DNA from: an uncultured Lachnospiraceae bacterium
Lineage (GTDB): Bacteria > Bacillota > Clostridia > Lachnospirales > Lachnospiraceae
Assembly: GCA_947626395.1 (NCBI GenBank)
Contig: CANQRU010000021.1
Location: forward strand, 1 to 55,719
Length of the DNA: 55,719 nucleotides
Direction of reading: 5' to 3'
Shown: in pieces, positions 41,140 through 48,940 of the stretch
How positions within the stretch are numbered: the first letter of the stretch is position 1
Layout: each line of letters starts with the position of its first letter
Program-made: the position numbers and the translations under genes
Notes under the pieces: generated by a model
What the model saw: only the letters and a program-made list of their open reading frames with translations
Databases searched by the model: none
Told to the model about the DNA's origin: nothing

Positions 41140-42546
41140 TTGACAGATATGAAACATGATCTGGGATTACGGGCCATGAAAGCGCTGAATGTCGCGCTGA
41201 TCACGGCCTCTTTTGCTGTGTGCTGGTATCTGTACTACGCGCCCCGCACGTATTCTCCATTTTTCAATAGAGGAAACTGGGCGATCATCGCGTTGTTCGC
41301 GCTGATTTACATAACATACTGCAAAGTGTATGACGCGCTGATCATCTCAATTAACCGGGCGTCAGAGGTGATCTACAGCCAAGCTTTGGCTGCAATAATC
41401 GCGGACGCTATTTTGTATGTGGTCATTTTCCTTCTGACGAAGCATATCCCGCATCCGGCGCCGCTTTTGCTGACATTCTTGAGTCAGATCGTTCTGGCGG
41501 CGGTATGGACCGGCGCGGCGAGAGCGTGGTATTTTGCGGTCTTTCCACCGAAACGAACGGCGGTGATCTATGACAAGCGGCCCGGTCTGGAGACGGTGGT
41601 AAGCGAGTACGGGCTGCGCAGAAAATTCGATATTCTTGTGACTGTCAGTGTGAAGGAATACCTGGATCGTCCGCAGCTTCTGGACGGGATGGAGGTCGTT
41701 TTCCTGAGCGGTGTGCACAGTCATGAGCGGAATATTATTCTGAAGCGCTGTATCAGGGACGGGATCGAGATCTATGTGATACCGAGGATCGGAGACACGA
41801 TCATGAGCGGGGCGAAGCAGATGCACATGCTGCATCTGCCGATCCTGAATGTGGAATGGCAGAATCCGCCGGCCGAATATCTGATCGTAAAGAGGGCGCT
41901 GGACATCGTGATCGCGGGACTGGCGCTGATCATCACGTCGCCGTTCATGCTGGTCACTGCCATCGCTGTCAAAGCGACAGATGGAGGTCCGGTATTCTAT
42001 AAGCAGAAAAGACTGACAAGGAATGGGCAGGAATTCTACGTGATGAAGTTCCGTTCGATGCGCGTGGACGCGGAGAAGGACGGTATCGCGCGGCTGTCCG
42101 CCGGAGATAACGACGACCGGATCACGCCGGTAGGGCGCATTATCCGCAAATGCAGGATCGATGAACTGCCGCAGCTGTTCAATATACTGAAAGGCGACAT
42201 GACGATCGTGGGACCGCGTCCGGAGCGTCCGGAGATCGCGGAACAGTATATGGAGGAACTGCCGGAATTTGCGCTGCGACTGAAGGGAAAGGCCGGGCTG
42301 ACCGGTTACGCGCAGGTATATGGGAAGTACAACACGGAACCGTATGACAAGCTGCAGATGGACCTGATGTATCTGGCGCATCCGAGCATCGTGGAGGATC
42401 TGAGGATTATGTTTATGACGGTGAAGATATTGTTCATGCCGGAAAGCACGGAAGGGATCGCCGTGGGGCAGACGACGGCGACGAAGGAGCCGGAGGCAGT
42501 TGCAGATAAGGTAAACGCGGGAACCGTGGAGGGGAGCAGGATCTGA
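41140..42546 (+). CDS. initiating polyprenyl glycosylphosphotransferase (WbaP/CpsE type)
   Basis: This 468-residue enzyme loads the first sugar phosphate onto undecaprenyl phosphate to start capsule repeat synthesis. The N-terminal half has about five helices and a nucleotide-binding-like region. The C-terminal catalytic part runs from KRALDIVIAGLALIITSPFML through GGPVFYKQKRLTRNGQEFYVMKFRSMR, ITPVGRIIRKCRIDELPQLFNILKGDM and VGPRPERPE to LTGYAQVYG. TTG 41140 is chosen since AAAGGAGA is 9 bp upstream; ATG 41149 is too far. The start overlaps the ancestral stop of the previous gene, so translation was coupled. Confidence 0.9.
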   Translation: MTDMKHDLGLRAMKALNVALITASFAVCWYLYYAPRTYSPFFNRGNWAIIALFALIYITYCKVYDALIISINRASEVIYSQALAAIIADAILYVVIFLLTKHIPHPAPLLLTFLSQIVLAAVWTGAARAWYFAVFPPKRTAVIYDKRPGLETVVSEYGLRRKFDILVTVSVKEYLDRPQLLDGMEVVFLSGVHSHERNIILKRCIRDGIEIYVIPRIGDTIMSGAKQMHMLHLPILNVEWQNPPAEYLIVKRALDIVIAGLALIITSPFMLVTAIAVKATDGGPVFYKQKRLTRNGQEFYVMKFRSMRVDAEKDGIARLSAGDNDDRITPVGRIIRKCRIDELPQLFNILKGDMTIVGPRPERPEIAEQYMEELPEFALRLKGKAGLTGYAQVYGKYNTEPYDKLQMDLMYLAHPSIVEDLRIMFMTVKILFMPESTEGIAVGQTTATKEPEAVADKVNAGTVEGSRI

Positions 42547-42562
42547 TAAAGAAAAATCAGCC

Positions 42563-42591
42563 TTGCAATCAGCAATTCTGTGGCTTATAAT
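42563..42591 (+). promoter_or_regulatory. promoter of the nuclease-family gene
   Basis: TTGCAA (42563-42568), 17 bp and a perfect TATAAT (42586-42591). It gives the inserted gene its own expression inside the capsule operon. Confidence 0.75.
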
Positions 42592-42646
42592 AAATTTGTA
42601 AAACTTCCTGGGAGTCGTACTTGGAGAGGATGCGAAGGGAGGTTTT

Positions 42647-43510
42647 ATGAAAAAAACGAATTGTACAAAAGAAACGTACAGTCTGATCGTTTCCAGAGAG
42701 CAGCGACTTCAGGAAGCGCGGCAAATGAATCTTCTGAGCGATGCCTTCATGTCAGTGGTTCTGGAAGACATTCCCGCCTGTCAGCATGTCCTGCGGATAC
42801 TGATGGAGCGGCCGGGGTTGGTGGTAAAGGATGTACGGACCCAGTATAGAGTATCCAGGGTGGTTTCCCACGACGCGGTTCTCGACGTGCTGGCGGAAGA
42901 TGAGAAGGGTCGGCTCTGCAATGTAGAGATACAAAGGCCTAAGACGCTTGATCATGCCAGACGAACCCGATTTTACGCAGCCATGACAGACAGTGAGTTT
43001 CTGACCAAAGGGACTGATTATAGCGGGTTACCGGAGACGTATATTATTTATGTAAGTGAGAAAGATATTTGGCATAAAGGCTTCACAGTCTACCATGTGA
43101 GAAAAATACTGGAAGCTGTCGGTGTTGGACAGAAACGAGAGGAAAGACAGCCAGTCCGCAGAGAGTTTCCTTATGATGACGGGATTCATACGATTTATGT
43201 TAATGCGGCGGTGGACGATGGTTCTGAGATTGCGAAACTGATGCGTTATTTTAAGACAGCAGATCCAGAAGACATGAGTCAGGGTGAACTGTCCCGACGG
43301 GTTCATTTCTTGAAGAAAGAAGAAGGAGGGGAAGAAATCATGTGTGAAATTTCGGAAAAGTGGTGGAAAGAAGGAGAAGAGTCGAAGGCTCACCAGATAT
43401 CGATCAATCTGTTTCGAATGGGGATGCCTGTGGAGAAGATAGCCGAGGTGGTGCAGATAAACGTGGCTATAGTACAGCAGTGGCTCAGCGGGGCGGCAGT
43501 GCAGAAGTAA
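42647..43510 (+). CDS. PD-(D/E)XK nuclease-family (Rpn/transposase-like) protein
   Basis: This 287-residue protein matches the widespread clostridial family annotated as PD-(D/E)XK nuclease family transposase or Rpn: MNLLSDAFMSVVLEDIPACQHVLRILMERPG, VRTQYRVSRV, then the active-site strand DVLAEDEKGRLCNVEIQR (Asp, then E-x-Q), HARRTRFYAAMTD, and an alpha-helical tail ending in a resolvase-like helix-turn-helix (GMPVEKIAEVVQINVAIVQQWL). GAAGGGAGG precedes ATG 42647. It has its own promoter and terminator. It lies at the border between conserved and AT-rich variable capsule genes, suggesting past recombination there. Confidence 0.85.
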   Translation: MKKTNCTKETYSLIVSREQRLQEARQMNLLSDAFMSVVLEDIPACQHVLRILMERPGLVVKDVRTQYRVSRVVSHDAVLDVLAEDEKGRLCNVEIQRPKTLDHARRTRFYAAMTDSEFLTKGTDYSGLPETYIIYVSEKDIWHKGFTVYHVRKILEAVGVGQKREERQPVRREFPYDDGIHTIYVNAAVDDGSEIAKLMRYFKTADPEDMSQGELSRRVHFLKKEEGGEEIMCEISEKWWKEGEESKAHQISINLFRMGMPVEKIAEVVQINVAIVQQWLSGAAVQK

Positions 43511-43568
43511 GAAGTGTAAGTTTAAAAGAACTGAACGGTGAAGTACCGTTCATATATACAGAAATGGG

Positions 43569-43613
43569 AACTCCCTGGCCGGGTGATGAAAACATCCGAC
43601 TGGGGAGTTTTTG
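43569..43613 (+). terminator. intrinsic terminator after the nuclease-family gene
   Basis: AACTCCC (43569-43575) pairs with GGGAGTT (43603-43609), followed by TTTTG. A second hairpin TGAACGGT/ACCGTTCA (43532-43552) lies just upstream. LoaP-type antitermination would be needed for the capsule transcript to pass. Confidence 0.7.
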
Positions 43614-43667
43614 TATTAAGTGGAAGGATTTAGAGATTCCAAACTGACAGGAAGAGCGTATATAAGG

Positions 43668-43724
43668 ATGGGAAAAGGACTTGTAAGTATTGTAATGCCT
43701 GCGTTCAATGCGGCGGCTTCCTAA
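43668..43724 (+). pseudogene. remnant of a family 2 glycosyltransferase gene (N-terminus only)
   Basis: ATG 43668 opens MGKGLVSIVMPAFNAAAS and then TAA. VSIVMPAFNAA is the classic first strand of GT2 enzymes, which continue for some 250-300 residues; here the frame stops after 18. The following 43725-44070 holds short protein-like frames (for example NIGKQRLAREKKRTRLRLEE) but no intact gene. This looks like a recombination scar. Confidence 0.6.
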
Positions 43725-44070
43725 GACATTGTCGTTCTGAAGCCTGGCAACAAGGAGCATGTCGATGTAGACCTTAACATTGGGAAACAACGTTTAGCGA
43801 GAGAGAAGAAGCGGACGCGCCTGCGTCTCGAGGAAATAGTCCTGAAGCGGTGGGAAACAGGGTCATAGGTTTTGACAACAATAGCATTATACGAGAAATT
43901 CGGCAGGGAAAAGTGCCTATTGGAGGAGGAGCTGTAGTCTGTGTGGAGCAAAGCCAAAAATAATGATTCCCCGGTCGGGCGGCAAAACATTCGGTTGTGA
44001 GTTTTGGTACAAAATGAAGGGATTATCTTGCGATAGAAATAAAACTTATAATATGAGGAAGTTTTTGTAA

Positions 44071-44955
44071 GTGGACATGAAAAATGGGAATGGTGTATAC
44101 GGTGTCAAAAGGAGAATGAATAGTCAACAGTTACCGGATTATTCTGTCCTGATGTCGGTGTATGCCAAAGAACGACCGGAATATTTGAAAGAGGCTATTC
44201 AAAGTATATTAGATCAGACAATAATAACAAATGATTTTGTGATTGTCTGTGATGGACCGTTAACATCTGAATTGTATAATGTATTGGAAATATATTCTGT
44301 TATGGATCCAGATAGATTTCAAATATTGCGGTTAGAAAATAATCAGGGTTTGGGTAATGCTCTGAATGTAGGGATGAAGTTTTGCAAAAACGAGTTGGTG
44401 GCAAGAATGGACAGCGATGATATCTCTCTTCCCTATCGATGTGAACGCCAGCTCGAAAAATTTAAAAGCAATCCCGAGCTGAGTTTATGCAGCGGGGATA
44501 TCGCTGAGTTTGAAACTGATTCAGCCCGGCCCCAGTGTGTCCGTCATGTTCCGGAAAAACATGAGGAAATAGTGAAATATGCGAAGAGACGTAATCCGAT
44601 GAATCATATGGCAGTGATGTATAAAAAAACAGCAGTAGAAGATATCGGTGGATATATAGAAATAGAACGAAATGAAGATTATTATTTATGGGTTCGTATG
44701 TTACAAAAAGGGTATGTTTCTGCAAATATAAATGAAATACTGGTGAAGGCAAGGGTTGGCAATGGTATGTATGAGCGGCGAGGAGGATGGAAGTATTTAC
44801 GATCTATTGTTAAATTGCAAAAAGAATTCTTAAGAATGAATTTTATATCATGTCCTGAATTTGTCAGAAATTGCTTTTTAAGAATCATTGGAAGTCTGTT
44901 GCCATTATCTCTGAGAAAGTATTTATATCATAGGCGGTTACGAAGTTCCATATAG
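44071..44955 (+). CDS. family 2 glycosyltransferase
   Basis: This 294-residue GT-A enzyme adds a sugar to the lipid-linked capsule repeat at the inner membrane. Motifs are YSVLMSVYAKERPEYLKEAIQSILDQT, FVIVCDGPL, NNQGLGNALNVG, LVARMDSDDISLP (the DxD-type metal site) and NPMNHMAVMYKK with a later DYYLWVRML. GTG 44071 is preferred (AGGAAG upstream); ATG 44077 is possible. It is the first intact gene of the AT-rich block and has many rare A/T-ending codons compared with 37-42 kb. The sugar donor is unknown. Confidence 0.87.
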   Translation: MDMKNGNGVYGVKRRMNSQQLPDYSVLMSVYAKERPEYLKEAIQSILDQTIITNDFVIVCDGPLTSELYNVLEIYSVMDPDRFQILRLENNQGLGNALNVGMKFCKNELVARMDSDDISLPYRCERQLEKFKSNPELSLCSGDIAEFETDSARPQCVRHVPEKHEEIVKYAKRRNPMNHMAVMYKKTAVEDIGGYIEIERNEDYYLWVRMLQKGYVSANINEILVKARVGNGMYERRGGWKYLRSIVKLQKEFLRMNFISCPEFVRNCFLRIIGSLLPLSLRKYLYHRRLRSSI

Positions 44956-44992
44956 TTGTTTCAAAAAATGGAAGAAGTGGGTATTACATAAT

Positions 44993-46201
44993 ATGAGGAT
45001 AAATCTTATTAAACGGATTCGTATTATTTTTTGGATGTTGGCATTGTTTTCGTATTATTTTCAGTGTCCATTTACGTTTCTTTCAAAACTTATTATACCA
45101 TCGGTATTTGCATTTATATTGTTAGAGAGTTTTAATTTTCGCATTAGGCAATATAATTTTAAAGGGATCGTTTACTTTTACATATTCTTTTTAAGTACTT
45201 CGATGATTTTGTCTATACTAAAGGGGACAGATATTTCCAGAGTACTCCGTTTTTATATGATTCTTCTTGCTATACCGATTTGTTTTACTATCCGTGATAA
45301 TGATTTTATTGAAGAAGAAAAGATTTTTATTATCATGGCGATGATGAAAAGTCTTATGCTGGTGGGAGTAGCAGTAGTTTTACTTTGTACCAAAAACTAT
45401 GTTCCATTTCGTAATTGGGCAAAAACATATGGGCATGGAGATATTTATATACTTCAGGGAGTTCCCAAAGTACAAGTAAAAGGGAATGCTCTTTTGATTG
45501 TTGCTTTTATGTTAGATTATATGAAAAGAAAGAAAATAACATGGATGAATATTATCTTGTTATTAGGAATATTAGCGGCAGGAAATTTTGCTTTTATACT
45601 TGGAATAGCAGCATTTGTTTTATATCGAATGGGTACAGTATTGTTTTCGGCAAAGGGACGAAATAACTGCAAAAAGGCGGTTCTCATTTTTGGGAGTGTC
45701 TGTGGTTTAATACTTATGCTTCCATATATAAATAATCAACGGATTTTGAAAAGTGCACAGTCAAATAGGGTACGTATTGAACAAGCGAAGATTTTTTTGG
45801 ATACTAATCTGTTATTGGGAGAAGGGTTAGGAAATGTGGTGGTTTCTGATAATGAATATATAGGGGCACGCAGCGGTGGAATTTATTTTGAATTGCAGAC
45901 GTTATATATTTTTAATCAGATTGGTTTGCTGGGAATAATACCCTTTTACATTATTACTCTTTGGGCTGCTTATAAAAATGGAAAAGAGAAATTATGGATA
46001 TATTTATTGTATTTGTTCTATTCATTCTGGAATCCGTATTGTTTTGATACTACACAGATGTTGGCTATAATTGCAATATTAAACTTTAAGGAGAAGCATG
46101 GGAAGAGTAAACGCCATAGCAACAGTTTATTATCCGTCCCCCGATGTGCCTGGGCGAATGAGCAGAATTGCAGCGCAGGCAGACAGGTTATTTATATGTG
46201 A
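44993..46201 (+). CDS. Wzy-like O-antigen/capsule polymerase
   Basis: This 402-residue protein has about ten membrane helices. It has little sequence conservation beyond the hydrophobic profile, a large outside loop with WAKTYGHGDIYILQGVPKVQVKGNALL, and a second segment with LLGEGLGNVVVSDNEYIGARSGGIYFELQTLYIFNQIGLLG, which matches Wzy polymerases (RSGG..E..). It would join repeat units outside the membrane. The last 35 residues overlap the next gene by 104 bp and look unlike a polymerase end, so a small deletion may have removed the original stop. Confidence 0.72.
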   Translation: MRINLIKRIRIIFWMLALFSYYFQCPFTFLSKLIIPSVFAFILLESFNFRIRQYNFKGIVYFYIFFLSTSMILSILKGTDISRVLRFYMILLAIPICFTIRDNDFIEEEKIFIIMAMMKSLMLVGVAVVLLCTKNYVPFRNWAKTYGHGDIYILQGVPKVQVKGNALLIVAFMLDYMKRKKITWMNIILLLGILAAGNFAFILGIAAFVLYRMGTVLFSAKGRNNCKKAVLIFGSVCGLILMLPYINNQRILKSAQSNRVRIEQAKIFLDTNLLLGEGLGNVVVSDNEYIGARSGGIYFELQTLYIFNQIGLLGIIPFYIITLWAAYKNGKEKLWIYLLYLFYSFWNPYCFDTTQMLAIIAILNFKEKHGKSKRHSNSLLSVPRCAWANEQNCSAGRQVIYM

Positions 46202-46961
46202 TAATAGTGATACTAGTAATAAGGATATGTTTCAGAATATCCAAAATGCTGTCTATTTGTTCTGGGGAGAAAATAAAGGTATATCAGGCGCTTTTAATAA
46301 GGTATTAAAAGATTCATCCTTTGGTTGGAAAAATGACGATTTTATTATATTTTTTGACCAGGATTCCGATATACCGGATATGCATATCGCCCGATTAATA
46401 AATGAATATAGAAATTTATTAAGTATGGGGCAGCAAGTAGGGTGCCTTGGTCCTGTTTATTATAACCGAAGCAATGACATAACGGAAATTGCACATATGA
46501 GGAGACGTGTAAAAGATCATGATTATCGCGTGAACAGTATCATAACATCTTCGATGCTTTGTCGGTATTGTGACATAAAAAAGATAGATTTTTGGAATGA
46601 AGAGATATTCCTGGATTGGTCAGATTTTGATTTGTGCTGGCGGCTGCGTAAAATTGGGAAGTATTGTTATGTAACGGACAAAGCGGTACTCAATCATATG
46701 GTTGGTTTCGGAGAAAAGAAATTTGGTATTGTGAGATTACGGGTATGGCCCCCTGTAAGAGACTATTATCAAACTAGAGATTGTTTGAAACTGCTGACTA
46801 AAGGGTATGTTCCGTTGAAATTTAAAATTCGCACGTGCATTTCTTTGACGTTTGGAGCAGTTGCTAAAGTGATATTGCTTGATGGTCCAAAAGAACGTTT
46901 GGAATATATGAAAAAGGGTATTTGTGATTATTGCCGAAGATTAAATGGCAGAATATCATAG
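46098..46961 (+). CDS. rhamnosyltransferase-like family 2 glycosyltransferase
   Basis: This 287-residue enzyme carries VNAIATVYYPSPD, FICDNSDTS, NKGISGAFNKVL, IIFFDQDSDIPD (metal site), a cysteine-bearing middle and EEIFLDWSDFDLCWRLRKIGKYCYVTDKAVLNHMVG, all typical of the rhamnosyltransferase subgroup of GT2. TTAAGGAGAAGC precedes ATG 46098, so this start is firm despite its lying inside the preceding frame. The donor is probably a dTDP-deoxysugar, but the rml genes are not in the window. Confidence 0.85.
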   Translation: MGRVNAIATVYYPSPDVPGRMSRIAAQADRLFICDNSDTSNKDMFQNIQNAVYLFWGENKGISGAFNKVLKDSSFGWKNDDFIIFFDQDSDIPDMHIARLINEYRNLLSMGQQVGCLGPVYYNRSNDITEIAHMRRRVKDHDYRVNSIITSSMLCRYCDIKKIDFWNEEIFLDWSDFDLCWRLRKIGKYCYVTDKAVLNHMVGFGEKKFGIVRLRVWPPVRDYYQTRDCLKLLTKGYVPLKFKIRTCISLTFGAVAKVILLDGPKERLEYMKKGICDYCRRLNGRIS

Positions 46962-46976
46962 ACATTTGTTGAAAAT

Positions 46977-48938
46977 ATGAGAGGTAAAAGCAGCTTGGAT
47001 AAGGAACAGATGCTTGAGAAGTACAAAGTTATTTCTTTTGATCTTTATGATACGTTGATTAATAGAGATATAAGCAGCCCCAAAACACTCTTTTTAGTCT
47101 GCGAACGAGAATTTGTAAAACGGTACATGCAACAGGGAATTCCGGATTATGCTGCATTACGTGCGCAATGTGAGCAGACACTACGTAATCGATATAGCAG
47201 AGAGATTACTTATGACCAGATTTTTGAGGAAATGGTACAATATTCGGATCTTGAGACAGTTAATAAGTATAAGGAGATTGAAATCGCCGCAGAAATTGAT
47301 TTTTCGACAATCAACGAAATTGGAAAAGAGTTATATGAGCAGTGTATAAAACTGAAAAAAAGGATTATCATAACCACTGATATGTATCTCCCAAGGAGCA
47401 TAATTGAAACAATACTCAAAAAGAATGGATATTTGAATTATGATTCCCTTTATCTTTCATCAGAGATAGGATTAACGAAAGCGCAAGGAAGTATTTATAG
47501 ATATATTTTGAAAAAAGAGGGTATCAAGCCGGGGAAATTGCTGCATATAGGTGATAATCTGAAAAGTGATATAATAAACGCGCGTAAAGAAGGAATACAT
47601 AGTTATTATATAAGAAGACAAAACAGGAATAAAAAGAAAACGGAAGCAGGTGATTCAAAGGATGATGTGTTGGCTTCTGCTATAATTTCTGCTTTTTTTA
47701 ATAATAGAAGGAATATTTTCAGCAATAACAAATTTGCAGAGACAGGATACTGCTGTCTCGGGCCGCTGATTTATGGTTTCCTTGAATGGCTTGACAGCAA
47801 ATGTGTGGAAAATAAGATAGAATGTATTCTTTTCTTTTCCCGGGACGGATATTTAATGAAAAGAATATATGAGAAAATGGAGAGAAAGAGTACCGCAAGG
47901 TTCTCTTATTTTTTTGCGTCGAGGCGTGCGCTACAGGTAGCTGCAATCTGGACTGCGCCTTCTTATGATGCTGTTATTAATTCCATGCATTTGCCGAGAC
48001 GTGTAAAAGTAGGATGGCTTTTTAATAGCTGGGGCCTGGATATATCTTTATATCAGGAACAACTTGAGACATTGAATTTAACAGAAGAAAGTGAAGTCAG
48101 CAGAGAGGATCTTCCAGGGAATGATAAACTAAAAGCCTTATTTGATTTGTTAAAACAAGATATTATTTTGAATTCCAGAAATGAATGTCAAGCATTTCTG
48201 GATTATTTGAGAGAGGAAAATTGTCATGGGAGAACAGCTATAGTAGATATAGGCTGGTATGGCAATATGCAAAGTGCTTTCGAGAAAATAATTAACTATT
48301 CCGGCTTAGATATATCATTGCAGGGATATTACCTAGGAATAGTTCCGGATTCTGTTAATCAGCTCGAATATGATATGTATGGTTATCTTTTTCAAAAAGG
48401 GAAAAATGAGTGGTTGTTTTTGAAGGAACGATATATTAATTGTATGCTGGAATTGTTTTTAATAGCTCCGCACGGTTCCCTGAAAAGATACTATATAGAT
48501 GCAAAGGGAGATGTCGCTACAGAACAGGAGATATTTGAATATCAGGATTCACCGATATATAAAGATATAAGAGTCTTGCAAGATGCTGCTGAATTATTTG
48601 TTTTGGATTTTAGAAAAATGATGTCATATATAGAGAATAATGAACTTATGTATTCACAGAATATGATAAATAAGTTCTTATACCCAAGCCTTAAGACAGT
48701 CCGGGAATGGAAGGATCTTAAGATGTGGGATGGAGAATGGGTTAATTTAATAGAGTATAAAAATGGACTGCATCGGTTAGCATATCTGATGCATCCACAT
48801 CAGTTTATCAATGATTTTTTGCAATCATCTTGGAAGATCGGTTTCTTTAAAGGAATGTTTGGCTTGCGATTGCCATATGCGGAAATATTGATTTTGCTTA
48901 GAAAAAGGTTTTTATTGTGTATAAGAAATGAAAAGTAA
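46977..48938 (+). CDS. COG5610-type HAD protein of capsule loci
   Basis: This 653-residue protein begins with a full HAD hydrolase domain: VISFDLYDTLINR (nucleophile Asp), IITTDMYLP, LTKAQGSIYRYIL and HIGDNLKSDI. The C-terminal half has a second module starting FFSRDGYLMKRIYEKM, then AIVDIGWYGNMQ, which recurs in polysaccharide-cluster proteins classed as COG5610. The exact reaction is not known to me; a phosphatase plus a transferase-like half is possible. ATG 46977 has no clear ribosome site; TTG 46995 after GAGAGG is an alternative start. It sits between glycosyltransferase genes. Confidence 0.75.
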   Translation: MRGKSSLDKEQMLEKYKVISFDLYDTLINRDISSPKTLFLVCEREFVKRYMQQGIPDYAALRAQCEQTLRNRYSREITYDQIFEEMVQYSDLETVNKYKEIEIAAEIDFSTINEIGKELYEQCIKLKKRIIITTDMYLPRSIIETILKKNGYLNYDSLYLSSEIGLTKAQGSIYRYILKKEGIKPGKLLHIGDNLKSDIINARKEGIHSYYIRRQNRNKKKTEAGDSKDDVLASAIISAFFNNRRNIFSNNKFAETGYCCLGPLIYGFLEWLDSKCVENKIECILFFSRDGYLMKRIYEKMERKSTARFSYFFASRRALQVAAIWTAPSYDAVINSMHLPRRVKVGWLFNSWGLDISLYQEQLETLNLTEESEVSREDLPGNDKLKALFDLLKQDIILNSRNECQAFLDYLREENCHGRTAIVDIGWYGNMQSAFEKIINYSGLDISLQGYYLGIVPDSVNQLEYDMYGYLFQKGKNEWLFLKERYINCMLELFLIAPHGSLKRYYIDAKGDVATEQEIFEYQDSPIYKDIRVLQDAAELFVLDFRKMMSYIENNELMYSQNMINKFLYPSLKTVREWKDLKMWDGEWVNLIEYKNGLHRLAYLMHPHQFINDFLQSSWKIGFFKGMFGLRLPYAEILILLRKRFLLCIRNEK

Positions 48939-48940
48939 AT

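Noticed and set aside
43360-43647. Rightward frame at the end of the nuclease-family gene
   Set aside because: It overlaps the helical end of that gene and then crosses two hairpins and the terminator; a shadow frame.
43721-43990. Leftward 89-codon frame in the scar region
   Set aside because: Ser/Arg-rich with no start signal; it does not resemble a protein and sits in decayed DNA.
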